Source: CAYMZZ01 sp964395095 (GTDB lineage: Bacteria; Bacteroidota; Bacteroidia; Chitinophagales; Chitinophagaceae). From it: DNA of 64,000 nt. The position numbers were made by a program, and so were the translations under genes. The notes beneath the pieces were generated by a model. The model was given only the letters and a program-made list of their open reading frames with translations, did no database searches and was not told the DNA's origin. Below, piece by piece: positions 48,847 to 58,457 of this stretch. Within the stretch, counting starts at the first letter, position 1. Each line of letters opens with the position of its first letter. Where the stretch lies: NCBI GenBank assembly GCA_964395095.1, contig CAYMZZ010000009.1, forward strand, positions 62,001-126,000, given 5' to 3'.

Positions 48847-51542
48847 CACTCCAGCACCGGCCTCAACCATTTCTCTGCTTCTTCCAGGGTCCAGCCCTTT
48901 CTCTTCGCATAGTCTTCCAACTGGTCGCGCTGGATTTTGCCTATGCCAAAGTACTGGCTCTTCGGGTGACTGAAGTACCAGCCGCATACAGAAGCTGCGG
49001 GATACATGGCCAGTGATTCGGTCAAGTGGATACCGGTGGCTTCTTCTCCTCCCAGCAGTTCAAACAGTTTATACTTTTCTGTATGGTCGGGACAGGCCGG
49101 ATAACCCGGTGCCGGGCGAATACCGCTATACTCTTCCTTAATCAGTTGTTCATTTGTGAGTGATTCGGCGGGCTGATAGCCCCAGTATTCGCGGCGCACT
49201 TTCTCGTGCAGGTATTCGGCAAAAGCTTCTGCCAGGCGATCAGCCAGCGCCTGCAGGAGAATACGGTTATAATCATCCAGTTCCTTCTCAAATCTTTTCA
49301 AATGCGGCTCAATACCTTTTATGGTAACGGAAAAAGCACCAATATAGTCCTTGGTGTTGGCGACATCGGCTGGTCTTATGAAATCGGCGAGACTGAGGTT
49401 GGGCTGGTCGGCTGCTTTCTTGATCTGCTGGCGCAGAAATTCGAGTTGAACGGGCTCAGCTCCCGCTCTTTCCACCGTTACCGTGTCCTTACCCGTGCGT
49501 AGTGCAGGCCAGAAACCGGCAGCGCCCTGTGCTTGCAGCCATTTTTCCCTGACAATCTGGTCCAGCATGTGATTGGCATCATTGTAAAGCTTGGTGGCTT
49601 CCACACCCACTTTCTCATCGCTGAGGATGGCCGGAAAATTGCCGTGCAGCTCCCAGGAAATAAAGAAGGGCTTCCAGTCGATGTATTTCCGGATCGTTGC
49701 CAGGTCTGCATCTGCATACACCTTCGCTCCCAAATACGAAGGCTTTGCCGTTTGGTGCTTTTCCCAATCGCCTTTTACGGCGTTGGCTGTCGCTACGGTA
49801 TAGTTCAGGTAGGTCTTTACGGGTTTTTTATTGTCAAAATCAGTTTTCAGCTTCACATATTCCTCCCGGGTTTTGCGTAGGAATTCCTCTTTTTGTTCAT
49901 TCAGCAGGGAACCGGCTACGGTCACGCTGCGGCTTGCGTCCAGCACGTGTACCACTCCCGGTTCGTACTGCGGTGCAATTTTTACGGCCGTATGTATTCG
50001 CGAAGTAGTGGCGCCGCCGATCAGCAAGGGTTGCTTCATGCCACGGCGCTGCATTTCCTGAGCCACATTCACCATTTCATCCAGCGATGGGGTAATCAAT
50101 CCGCTCAGCCCGATGATATCGGCTTTTTCCCGCTCCGCTGTTTCCAGGATCTTATCCGTCGGAACCATTACTCCCATATCTACAATATCGTAACCATTAC
50201 ACCCCAACACTACACCCACAATGTTTTTACCAATATCATGCACATCCCCCTTTACGGTGGCCAGTAATATTTTCTTGATATTGCCTTGCTGTAGCTGCGG
50301 GTTATTGAGCTTTTCTTCCTCAATATAGGGGGTAAGCCAGGCTACCGAACGCTTCATTACCCGGGCGCTTTTGACTACCTGCGGCAAAAACATTTTGCCC
50401 GCGCCAAACAGGTCGCCCACTACTCCCATGCCATCCATCAGCGGACCTTCAATCACGTCCAATGGTTTGGGGTATTTCAGCCGGGCTTCTTCGGTGTCCT
50501 CATCTATATAATCGGTGATGCCATTAATGAGAGCATGCTTAAGTTTTTCCTCCACCGGGGCTTGTCGCCAGGCATCATCTTTTTTCTCCACTTTATCTTT
50601 TGCCTTCACGGTTTCGGCAAAAGCAATCAGTTTTTCCGTGGCCTCATTGTTGTCGTTATTCCGGTTCAGAATTACGTCTTCACACAATTCACGCAGTTGC
50701 GGTTCAATTTCGTCGTATACCACCAGTTGTCCTGCATTCACGATGCCCATATTCAAACCGGCCCTGATGGCATGGTACAGAAAAACGGCATGCATGGCTT
50801 CCCGAACGGGCTCATTGCCCCGAAAAGAAAAGGAAAGATTACTGACACCGCCACTTACACCCACCAATGGCATTTTTTCTTTGATACGGCGGGTGGCATT
50901 GATAAAGTCTACTCCATAATTATTATGCTCTTCGAGCCCGGTAGCCACTGCAAAAATATTGGGATCGAAAATGATGTCCTGGGGATCAAAACCTACCTGT
51001 TCCGTCAGTATTTTGTAGGCTCTTTCACAAATGGCCACTTTGCGGTCTTCGGTATCGGCCTGCCCCTGCTCATCAAAAGCCATCACCACCACCGCGGCGC
51101 CAAAGCTTTGACAGATGATGGCCTGCTCAATGAATTTTTCTTCACCCTCCTTCATCGAGATGGAGTTCACGATACATTTGCCCTGAACGCATTTCAGCCC
51201 CGCTTCTATAATTTCAAATTTCGAAGAGTCGATCATCACCGGCACACGGGCGATATCGGGTTCCGACTGCAACAGGTTCAGAAAACGAGGCATGGCTTCC
51301 ACACCATCCAGCATGGCGTCGTCCATATTCACATCAATGATCTGCGCGCCATTCTCCACCTGCTGTCGGGCTACGCTCAGCGCTTCTTCAAACTTGTTTT
51401 CACGAATAAGTCGCGCGAATTTTTTAGAACCGGTTACATTAGTACGCTCGCCAATATTGACGAAGTTGGTTTCGGGACGAATAACCAGGGGCTCCAGCCC
51501 CGCGAGGCGCATGTAGGGATTAATCTGTACGGGTTCGCTCAT
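48846..51542 (-). CDS. metH: Methionine synthase, cobalamin-dependent, C-terminal subunit
   Basis: 898 residues from the ATG at 51542 (MSEPVQINPYMRLAGLEPLV). A 57-residue upstream extension is out of character and rejected. Order of domains: pterin-binding (GERTNVTGSKKFARLI, IDVNMDDAMLDG), cap/cobalamin-binding with DVHDIGKNIVGVVLGCNGY (base-off His), and the SAM-dependent reactivation domain (PAPGYPACPDHTEK, YPAASVCGWYFSHP). The homocysteine-binding part is a separate gene 38 bp upstream. Together 331+898 residues equal full-length E. coli MetH (1227). It transfers methyl from methyl-tetrahydrofolate to homocysteine. Confidence 0.95.
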   Translation of the reverse strand: MSEPVQINPYMRLAGLEPLVIRPETNFVNIGERTNVTGSKKFARLIRENKFEEALSVARQQVENGAQIIDVNMDDAMLDGVEAMPRFLNLLQSEPDIARVPVMIDSSKFEIIEAGLKCVQGKCIVNSISMKEGEEKFIEQAIICQSFGAAVVVMAFDEQGQADTEDRKVAICERAYKILTEQVGFDPQDIIFDPNIFAVATGLEEHNNYGVDFINATRRIKEKMPLVGVSGGVSNLSFSFRGNEPVREAMHAVFLYHAIRAGLNMGIVNAGQLVVYDEIEPQLRELCEDVILNRNNDNNEATEKLIAFAETVKAKDKVEKKDDAWRQAPVEEKLKHALINGITDYIDEDTEEARLKYPKPLDVIEGPLMDGMGVVGDLFGAGKMFLPQVVKSARVMKRSVAWLTPYIEEEKLNNPQLQQGNIKKILLATVKGDVHDIGKNIVGVVLGCNGYDIVDMGVMVPTDKILETAEREKADIIGLSGLITPSLDEMVNVAQEMQRRGMKQPLLIGGATTSRIHTAVKIAPQYEPGVVHVLDASRSVTVAGSLLNEQKEEFLRKTREEYVKLKTDFDNKKPVKTYLNYTVATANAVKGDWEKHQTAKPSYLGAKVYADADLATIRKYIDWKPFFISWELHGNFPAILSDEKVGVEATKLYNDANHMLDQIVREKWLQAQGAAGFWPALRTGKDTVTVERAGAEPVQLEFLRQQIKKAADQPNLSLADFIRPADVANTKDYIGAFSVTIKGIEPHLKRFEKELDDYNRILLQALADRLAEAFAEYLHEKVRREYWGYQPAESLTNEQLIKEEYSGIRPAPGYPACPDHTEKYKLFELLGGEEATGIHLTESLAMYPAASVCGWYFSHPKSQYFGIGKIQRDQLEDYAKRKGWTLEEAEKWLRPVLE

Positions 51543-51580
51543 TTTATCGAAAATTATGGCTGATGATATTGGAAAAAATA

Positions 51581-52576
51581 TTAAATGCTGTGTGCAACAA
51601 CAGGTAAAGGTCGTGGCGACATATTCTTCACCTGCTGGGCAATATGGCGGATATGGTCCGGAGTGGTGCCGCAGCAACCTCCTACTATATTTACATAGCC
51701 CTGCCGCGCCCAATCCTCCAGGTAGTGGGCGGTGTCTTCCGGCCTTTCGTCGTACTCACCCATGGCATTGGGCAGCCCGGCATTGGGATAAGCCGACACA
51801 TAACAGTTAGCCAGCCGGGAAAGTTCCACTATATGGGGTCGCATTTCTTTGGCGCCGAGCGCACAGTTGAGTCCCACACTCAGGGGTCGGGCATGTTGGA
51901 TGGAAGTATAAAACGCTTCCAGGGTTTGTCCGCTCAGGGTTCTACCCGACGCATCGGTAATAGTGCCGCTGATCATGATAGGAAGTTGCGGCTTTTGCGT
52001 ATCGCGGAAATATTTTTTGATCGCGAAGATGGCAGCCTTGGCGTTGAGGGTGTCGAAAATGGTTTCCACCAGCAGGATGTCGGCACCACCATCGCTCAAA
52101 CCTTTTACCTGCTCATAATAAGCGGCCACTGCCTCATCGAAGCTAAGCGCACGATAACCGGGATTGTTCACATCCGGCGATAGCGAAAGGGTCTTGTTAA
52201 GCGGGCCAATGGCTCCGGCTACCCAGGCCTGTTTGCCCGATTGCCGGATCGCTTCTCGCGCGCAGCGCACGGCCGCCACATTCAGCTCATAGGCCAGCGA
52301 TTGCATATTGTAGTCGGCCATTGCTATGGATGTGCTGCTAAATGTGTTGGTCTCAATGATGTCGGCACCGGCATCGATATATGCTTTATGAATTTCGGTG
52401 ATGATGGCCGGTTGGGTAATATTGAGCAGGTCATTATTGCCCTGCAGATCGCTGGGCCAGTCTTTGAATCGATCGCCGCGATAATCGGCTTCCTGCAATT
52501 TATACCGCTGAATCATGGTGCCCATGGCGCCATCAATAATGAGGATGCGCTTCTCCAGTTCCTGACGAATATCCAT
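51581..52576 (-). CDS. metH: Methionine synthase N-terminal half: homocysteine-binding subunit
   Basis: 331 residues. Homocysteine S-methyltransferase barrel: ILIIDGAMGTMIQRYKL, ETNTFSSTSIA, SVGLNCALGA (first zinc Cys) and IVGGCCGTTPDHI (two zinc Cys). It ends where the MetH pterin domain begins, so this is the missing N-terminus of the next gene. No sign of a single frameshift: both genes have clean ends and a start. The split form occurs in other Bacteroidota. The -7 box CTCATTTG lies about 40 bp upstream. No cobalamin riboswitch is evident. Confidence 0.94.
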   Translation of the reverse strand: MDIRQELEKRILIIDGAMGTMIQRYKLQEADYRGDRFKDWPSDLQGNNDLLNITQPAIITEIHKAYIDAGADIIETNTFSSTSIAMADYNMQSLAYELNVAAVRCAREAIRQSGKQAWVAGAIGPLNKTLSLSPDVNNPGYRALSFDEAVAAYYEQVKGLSDGGADILLVETIFDTLNAKAAIFAIKKYFRDTQKPQLPIMISGTITDASGRTLSGQTLEAFYTSIQHARPLSVGLNCALGAKEMRPHIVELSRLANCYVSAYPNAGLPNAMGEYDERPEDTAHYLEDWARQGYVNIVGGCCGTTPDHIRHIAQQVKNMSPRPLPVVAHSI

Positions 52577-52741
52577 CTGTTAGAATTTTGAAACAGGCAG
52601 ATACGCGTATTATCGCAAATGAGGCTGGCTAATCTAATAAACGCTGGAAAATTCCGTGTGGAGCTTTTTGACGTTTATTAGTTCTGTTATTTAACCAGGC
52701 CGAACAATAAACAAATCCGCCTGCGAAATGCGAAGATAAGA

Positions 52742-52926
52742 AAGTTTAAGGTTTAAGGTTTAGGGTTTAGGGTTTAAAGTTGCGAGTATAAGGTTAGGGG
52801 GAGAAGTTACTTCTATAATATTGATGGTCAATAAGTAAGGATCCATTTCTTTCTCTCAAGCCAAAGAATTTATCTTAATACTTCACCCCGTAAACCCTAA
52901 ACCTTAAACCCTAAACTTTAAACTTC
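52742..52926. repeat. Heptad repeat pair, family B
   Basis: Left arm 52742-52781 (TTTAAGG, TTTAGGG heptads), right arm 52889-52926 inverted, centre about 107 bp. Right arm adjoins the SRPBCC stop codon. The remainder of the 348-bp gap (52577-52741) holds the metH promoter and no gene. Confidence 0.85.
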
Positions 52927-53389
52927 AGAACCTTCCAAACATTTCCTCCACCCTTTTCCTACGGTATTCAAAAATGCCGGCCAACTGCTTTTTTACAAAA
53001 AGCGCATTGGCCAGGTCGCCGAGCCACCAAAGGGGAAGTTTGTAGTGCACGATATCGGTCATTTCCACTCCTCCCTCAATAGCTTTGAAATGGTGCTGAT
53101 GGTGCCAGAGGCTATAGGGTCCGAAACGCTGTTCATCTACAAAATAGCGCTCTTCCTGCACATGCGTGATCTCCGTCATCCAATAGAGCGGAATGCCCAG
53201 GAGCGGCTTTACCTTGTATTCAATAATCTGCCCCGGATACATTTTATCGCCATGATGACGCGATATTATGGTAAACCCCATATAAGGGGGCGTGATGCTT
53301 TGTAAATTTGCCGGACTGGAGAAAAAATCCCAGGCCTGCGCCAGGCTTACGGGCATACGCTGCACTGTCTTTACGGAATACACGGCCAT
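52925..53389 (-). CDS. SRPBCC (START/Bet v1-like) family protein
   Basis: 154 residues. VKTVQRMPVSLAQAWDFFSSPANLQSITPPYMGF followed by WMTEITHVQEERYFVDEQRFGPYSLWHHQHHF is the typical 'cell division inhibitor'-like SRPBCC pattern of ligand-binding beta-sheet wrapped on a helix. Ligand is probably hydrophobic; function undefined. Divergent from the helicase gene. Confidence 0.85.
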   Translation of the reverse strand: MAVYSVKTVQRMPVSLAQAWDFFSSPANLQSITPPYMGFTIISRHHGDKMYPGQIIEYKVKPLLGIPLYWMTEITHVQEERYFVDEQRFGPYSLWHHQHHFKAIEGGVEMTDIVHYKLPLWWLGDLANALFVKKQLAGIFEYRRKRVEEMFGRF

Positions 53390-53448
53390 TGCTTGAATTC
53401 ATTTAACTTGTACAAAAACTAAGAATCGAACTAAAAGGTTCACCAAAC

Positions 53449-56400
53449 ATGTCGATCAGTAAAGAAAAGCTTGAAAATAAGTTCAGGGAAGAATATGAAA
53501 GGCTGAATGAGCCCCAACGCAGGGCTGTAAATACCCTCGAAGGGCCAGTGATGGTGATTGCAGGACCCGGTACGGGCAAAACCCAGATACTGGCCAGCCG
53601 TATTGGAAAGATCCTGCTCGAAACCGATGCCCTGCCTGAAAATATTCTTTGTCTCACTTATACCGATGCGGGCGTGGTGGCCATGCGCAAAAGGCTCCTG
53701 CAGTTTATTGGCCCTGATGCCTACAAGGTGAACCTCTACACTTTTCACGCTTTCTGCAACGACGTGATACAGGAGAATCTTTCATATTTTGAAAAAACCA
53801 TCCTCGAGCCCATTTCGGAACTGGAGAAAATTCAGTTGTATAAAGACCTGATCGATGCCTTCCCCAAGAATCATCCCCTGAAGCGCTATCGCGGCGATGT
53901 GTATTACGAGATCAATAACCTGCAGTCGCTGTTTAGCGCCATGAAAAGAGAGGGATGGACCCCGGCTTTTCTCGAAGAAAAAATTGACGCCTATATAGCC
54001 GACCTGCCCAACCGCGATGAATATGTGGCGAAAAGAGCCGTAAAACAGTTCAAAAAAGGAGACCTGCGCACAGATAAGATTGCCGAAGAAGCGGAGAAGA
54101 TGGAAAGGTTGCGGGCAGCCGTGCGGGAGTTTGACCACTACCAGGAGCTGATGCGGCGCCACAATCGCTATGATTTTGATGATATGATCAACTGGGTGAT
54201 CCGCGCTTTTGAAGAGAATCCTTCCCTACTGGCCGATTACCAGGAAAAATTTCTGTACATCCTGGTAGATGAATACCAGGATACCAGCGGTACCCAAAAC
54301 AAATTGGTTGACCTGCTGATCAGTTATTGGGAAAAACCCAATGTGTTTGTGGTGGGCGATGACGATCAGAGCATCTACCGTTTCCAGGGCGCCAACGTGG
54401 AGAATATGCTGGGTTTTGCGCGTCGCTATGAAAAGGACCTGGAAAAGGTTGTTTTAACCGACAACTACCGCAGCACACAGCCTATTCTCGATATATCCAT
54501 GTCGCTGATCAACCGCAATGAGGAGCGCCTGGTGAAACAGATCAGCGGTTTGAGTAAGGAGCTGCAATCGGCCAACGGGCATATCCGACACCTAAAGCAT
54601 CCGCCGCAGCTTCGCGAATACGAATCGCAGCACCAGGAAATGATCGGCATCACCCGGCAGGTGCAGCAGTTGCTGGCGCAGGGCATAGCGCCAGGGGCCA
54701 TTGGAATCATCTATAAGGAAAACAAGTATGGTGAAGAGCTCACCAACTATTTTCAAAAACTGAAAATTCCCGTATACAGTAAGCGGCAGGCTGATATCTT
54801 ACAGCAACCACTTATTCGCAAACTCATGTTGCTGCTGCGTTACCTGGCCAGTGAGCACGACCGCAGTTTTGGGGGTGATGAGCAGCTTTTTGAATTATTG
54901 CACCACGACTGGTGGGGCATACCTCCCATTGAGATCGCCAAACTTTCGGTGGAAGCGGCTGAGCTTCGCTATGGCGGAAAGAAGATGAGTCTTCGCGAAT
55001 TGCTGTTACAAAAGTCGGCCTCACCTGATAAAGATCTTTTTACGGCCAGCCTGCACCCGGGCCTGAAGCAGGCGAGCGGCATACTGGAAGCTTTGATCAA
55101 CGATGTGCCCAATCTGACCCTGCAACAGTTGGTGGAAAAATGCATTCGTGATACGGGGGCACTGCAAAAACTGATGAACAGGCCCGATAAACACTGGCAA
55201 TTGCAGGTGCTTACCGGCTTTTTCGATTTTGTAAAAGAATCCACACAGCGGGAGAAGCAGATGGGGCTTGCCGGATTTGTAGCCGTGCTGGACCTGATGC
55301 AGAAGGAGGAAATTCGCCTGCCGCTTACGCAGGTGAATGGCAACGACAAGGGCGTGAACCTGCTCACCGCTCATGGCAGCAAGGGTCTCGAATTCGAATA
55401 TGTATTCTTTGCCGGTTGCAACGCCGGTTTTTGGGAAAAGAAAAGAAAACCCGGCGGTGGCTATTCGCTTCCTGATACGTTATTTGATACGGCCACGTCG
55501 CATCGCGATGAGGAAGAATTGCGCAGGCTCTTTTATGTGGCCATTACCCGCGCCGAACAGCACCTGTTTATTTCCTACAGCCGTTTCCGCAGCGATGGGA
55601 AGGAAATGGAGCCATCCATGTTCATTGCGGAGATACAGGACAGCCATCCCCTGCCGATTGAGAAGATGTTGATCGACGAAGAAGTGCTGCACGAGTTCCA
55701 ATCGCTTCAGTTTATGGAAACCGAGCCACCCAAAGTGGAGGAGCTGGAAGAATCCTTTGTGGCGCCGCTGCTGGAGAAGTTTGTGATGAACGTAACGGCG
55801 CTGAACAACTACCTGAAATGCCCGCTTGAGTTTTATTACCGCAACCTGGTGCGCATTCCTTCTCCCAAGAATGAAGCCATTGAGTTTGGTTCCGCCGTGC
55901 ACCATGCATTGGAGAAATTGTTTAGCAAGATGCAGCAAAGCGGCAATGAAAGATTCCCCTCACTCGTGGAGTTTGTGGATGACTTCGCCTATTATATGAA
56001 TAAACATCGGGAGAGTTTTACGGCGGAGCAATTTGCGCGCAGGATGGAATATGGCCGCGAAGTGTTGCGCAATTATTACGAAAAATATATTGACAGTTTT
56101 AATAAGATTGTCGCCATCGAACGCAATATCAGCAATGTGGTGGTGGATGGCGTACCCATCAAGGGCAAGCTTGATAAGCTGGAATTTGATGGCAAGCGCG
56201 TGAATGTGGTGGATTATAAAACCGGTGATCCCGACAAGGCCATTCCCAAACTCAAAGCGCCATCGGATAAAGATCCGGTGGGGGGCGACTATTGGCGGCA
56301 GGCCTCCTTTTATAAAGTGTTGGTGGATGAATACCAGCTCAAAGACTGGAAAGTGGAAAGCGTGGAGTTTGATTTTGTTGAACCCGACAAGAAAAAGAAT

Positions 56401-56550
56401 TATCGCCGTGAACGTATTCCGATTACGGAAGAGGATACCCGGCAACTGAAAGACCAGATCAGGCTGGTATGGGACAAAATCCAGGCCCGTGATTTCTATA
56501 CCGGTTGTGGCAAGGAGGATTGCCACTGGTGCAATTTTGTGAAGCAATAG
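53449..56550 (+). CDS. UvrD/Rep-type helicase fused to an Fe-S nuclease domain
   Basis: 1033 residues. Superfamily 1 helicase motifs: Walker A AGPGTGKTQIL, motif II LVDEYQDTSG, motif III GDDDQSIYRFQGAN, motif V LTAHGSKGLEFEYVF, motif VI VAITRAEQHLF. From about residue 785 a PD-(D/E)XK nuclease follows: ALNNYLKCPLEFYY, GSAVHHALE, KGKLDKLEF, VVDYKTGD. Four Cys, in LKCPLEF and in CGKEDCHWC near the end, fit an AddB-type 4Fe-4S cluster. A single polypeptide doing both jobs suggests DNA end processing like AddAB/RecBCD, though no partner gene is adjacent. Confidence 0.9.
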   Translation: MSISKEKLENKFREEYERLNEPQRRAVNTLEGPVMVIAGPGTGKTQILASRIGKILLETDALPENILCLTYTDAGVVAMRKRLLQFIGPDAYKVNLYTFHAFCNDVIQENLSYFEKTILEPISELEKIQLYKDLIDAFPKNHPLKRYRGDVYYEINNLQSLFSAMKREGWTPAFLEEKIDAYIADLPNRDEYVAKRAVKQFKKGDLRTDKIAEEAEKMERLRAAVREFDHYQELMRRHNRYDFDDMINWVIRAFEENPSLLADYQEKFLYILVDEYQDTSGTQNKLVDLLISYWEKPNVFVVGDDDQSIYRFQGANVENMLGFARRYEKDLEKVVLTDNYRSTQPILDISMSLINRNEERLVKQISGLSKELQSANGHIRHLKHPPQLREYESQHQEMIGITRQVQQLLAQGIAPGAIGIIYKENKYGEELTNYFQKLKIPVYSKRQADILQQPLIRKLMLLLRYLASEHDRSFGGDEQLFELLHHDWWGIPPIEIAKLSVEAAELRYGGKKMSLRELLLQKSASPDKDLFTASLHPGLKQASGILEALINDVPNLTLQQLVEKCIRDTGALQKLMNRPDKHWQLQVLTGFFDFVKESTQREKQMGLAGFVAVLDLMQKEEIRLPLTQVNGNDKGVNLLTAHGSKGLEFEYVFFAGCNAGFWEKKRKPGGGYSLPDTLFDTATSHRDEEELRRLFYVAITRAEQHLFISYSRFRSDGKEMEPSMFIAEIQDSHPLPIEKMLIDEEVLHEFQSLQFMETEPPKVEELEESFVAPLLEKFVMNVTALNNYLKCPLEFYYRNLVRIPSPKNEAIEFGSAVHHALEKLFSKMQQSGNERFPSLVEFVDDFAYYMNKHRESFTAEQFARRMEYGREVLRNYYEKYIDSFNKIVAIERNISNVVVDGVPIKGKLDKLEFDGKRVNVVDYKTGDPDKAIPKLKAPSDKDPVGGDYWRQASFYKVLVDEYQLKDWKVESVEFDFVEPDKKKNYRRERIPITEEDTRQLKDQIRLVWDKIQARDFYTGCGKEDCHWCNFVKQ

Positions 56551-56612
56551 ACCCTTACGGCACAAGAAATTCCTAAAATTCAGGCCCCTGAATGAATCAG
56601 GCCGCCATCGCC

Positions 56613-56620
56613 TATTTTTG
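56613..56620 (+). promoter_or_regulatory. -7 box of the Ig-like lipoprotein gene
   Basis: TATTTTTG, perfect; the ATG follows 7 bp on at 56628. It overrules an upstream in-frame ATG at 56592. Confidence 0.6.
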
Positions 56621-56627
56621 CAGTCTG

Positions 56628-58064
56628 ATGAAACAACGCTTTTGGATTCCTTTCCTGCTCATGCTGCTGGTTTTACCCCTCTTGTTCCTGGTGGGCGGGG
56701 GCTGCGCCAATATTCTGCCTCCATCAGGAGGGCCACGCGACAGTTTGCCCCCGGTATTGTTGCGGGCGACACCGGCTGATTCTACCCTCAATTTTACTGG
56801 TAAGCAGTTTCAGTTGCTGTTTGATGAATATGTGGAGATCGATGACCCCTACAAAAACCTGATCATATCGCCCGTACCGCAAAACATGCCCAATGTTACC
56901 CGTAAACTGGAAACCATCTCGGTACGCCTGCGCGATGACCTGGAGCCGAATACAACGTATGTTTTCAATTTCGGTAAGAGCATCAAGGACCTGAATGAGG
57001 GGAATATATTCCGCGATTTCACCTATGTGGTTTCCACCGGCAACTATTTTGATTCCATGCAGTTGACCGGTTCGGTGATGCTGGCGGAAACGGGTGGGGT
57101 AGATACCACACTTTTTGTGCTGCTACACCGCAGCGGGGAAGACAGCGCGTTACAGAAGGAGAAGCCGCGCTATGTGACGCGGGTGGATACCAGCGGGAGC
57201 TACCGGTTTCGTTACCTGGCACCGGGCACTTATTATCTCTACGCCCTGCAGGATGAGAGTGGCGCTTATCGCTACCTGAGCCCCGAGCAACAGGTATTTG
57301 CATTTGCCAACGAGCCGGTGCAAATTTCGGCCAGCACGAACGAGGCTCCGCAATTACTGGCCTATAAGTTGCCCACACCGCCTGCCGCCGCCAGCAGCTC
57401 TACCAGCAGCCAGCGGGGAGGTCGCCGGGACCGCGAGGAAAAAAGATTGCGGTACTCCACCAACCTCAAGGGCAGCCAGCAGGATCTGCTGAGTCCCTTT
57501 GTATTGAGCTTCGATACACCCATTCGCGACCTGGATACCAGCAAGATCCTTTTTTCTACCGACTCCAGTTTTACACCCGTGGCTGATGCGTTTAGCTGGA
57601 CCCCCGACAGCTTACGCAAACAGTGGACCCTGCAACATGAATGGAAAGAAAATACCTACTATCACCTGGTTTTCGCGCAGGATTTTGCCACGGATACCCT
57701 GGGCCAGCAATTGCTGAAATCGGATACCCTGAGTTTCTACAGCAAGAAGAAAACCGATTATGGCCGCATCAACCTGCGCTTCCGCAATCTCGATTTGGAA
57801 AGCAATCCTGTTTTGCAGTTTGTGCAAAATAAGATGGTAGTGTATTCGGCTCCGCTCACAGAAGCACAGTTCACACGCCCCTTATTCTTACCCGGCGATT
57901 ACAGCTTGCGTATTCTCAACGATAGCAATGGGAACGGCATCTGGGATCCCGGCAGTTTTTTTGGCGGAAAGCGACAGCCCGAAGTAGCCAAACCCCTGAA
58001 AAGAACCATTACGGTGAAGCCGGGGCAGGATTTTCCGATAGAAATTGATGTGGAGCAGGAATAA
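56628..58064 (+). CDS. Lipoprotein with Ig-like (SbsA/Big_5) domain
   Basis: 478 residues from the ATG at 56628. Signal/lipobox VGGGCANILPPSGGPRDSLPP, with lipid Cys about residue 26. An N-terminal Ig-like SbsA domain follows (PADSTLNFTGKQFQLLFDEYVEI, YVFNFGKSIKDLNEGN), a middle domain of carboxypeptidase-regulatory type (YVTRVDTSGSYRFRYLAPGTYYLYAL), a Ser-rich linker, a second beta region and a C-terminal sandwich with DSNGNGIWDPG. Common in Bacteroidota; assumed surface-exposed or periplasmic. Role unknown. The stop codon starts the family A repeat behind it. Confidence 0.82.
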   Translation: MKQRFWIPFLLMLLVLPLLFLVGGGCANILPPSGGPRDSLPPVLLRATPADSTLNFTGKQFQLLFDEYVEIDDPYKNLIISPVPQNMPNVTRKLETISVRLRDDLEPNTTYVFNFGKSIKDLNEGNIFRDFTYVVSTGNYFDSMQLTGSVMLAETGGVDTTLFVLLHRSGEDSALQKEKPRYVTRVDTSGSYRFRYLAPGTYYLYALQDESGAYRYLSPEQQVFAFANEPVQISASTNEAPQLLAYKLPTPPAAASSSTSSQRGGRRDREEKRLRYSTNLKGSQQDLLSPFVLSFDTPIRDLDTSKILFSTDSSFTPVADAFSWTPDSLRKQWTLQHEWKENTYYHLVFAQDFATDTLGQQLLKSDTLSFYSKKKTDYGRINLRFRNLDLESNPVLQFVQNKMVVYSAPLTEAQFTRPLFLPGDYSLRILNDSNGNGIWDPGSFFGGKRQPEVAKPLKRTITVKPGQDFPIEIDVEQE

Positions 58065-58436
58065 GTAATAAGTAATAAGTTATACGTTTTAAGTTGGAGG
58101 GAATGATGTTAAGGGTCTGAATCAGGCAAGAAAATCTGCGCCAATCTGCGGAAAGAATCTGCGCCAATATGCGGGAAAAACTTCAGCACTTTAAACCTGT
58201 TCAAAGTCCGGGATAGATTTCCCGCAGATTTTCGCAGATTTTTCCGCAGATTTTCGCAGATGAATTGATTAAGGTAAAATTGTCAACTTCTATTAGGACG
58301 TGACAAAGCTTTGATGGAGATATCAAAAAGAAGCAAAGTATTCCCCGTACCATTAAACTTTAAACTCTCAACCTTAAACCCTAAACCATCCGTCCGGGAA
58401 CAAATCAACAAATAAACAAATTACCGAATCAACTAA
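58062..58436. repeat. Repeats of families A, E, B and C in sequence
   Basis: This 393-bp gap has no gene. 58062-58097: family A left arm. 58131-58262: family E pair; its centre CTTCAGCACTTTAAAC (58181-58196) is an exact inverted copy of 16888-16903. 58350-58387: family B arm; 58398-58436: family C arm (CAACAAATAAACAAATT words), ending at the recR promoter. Confidence 0.82.
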
Positions 58437-58440
58437 TCTC

Positions 58441-58448
58441 TACCTTTG
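58441..58448 (+). promoter_or_regulatory. -7 box of recR
   Basis: TACCTTTG, perfect TAnnTTTG, 9 bp before the ATG at 58458; excludes the in-frame TTG at 58446 as start. Confidence 0.65.
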
Positions 58449-58457
58449 TGTTTTCCT

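Noticed and set aside
48846..51713. N-terminal 57-residue extension of the MetH C-terminal subunit
   Set aside because: It reads Cys/His-rich random sequence overlapping the upstream gene's end in another frame; MSEPVQ at 51542 aligns with the family.
52577..52640. Cobalamin or SAM riboswitch before metH
   Set aside because: The leader of about 40 nt is too short, and no conserved B12 box is visible.
52742..52781. Telomere-like TTTAGGG repeats
   Set aside because: The words vary (TTTAAGG, TTTAAAG), occur as inverted pairs in many internal gaps, and are bacterial; likeness to plant telomeres is chance.
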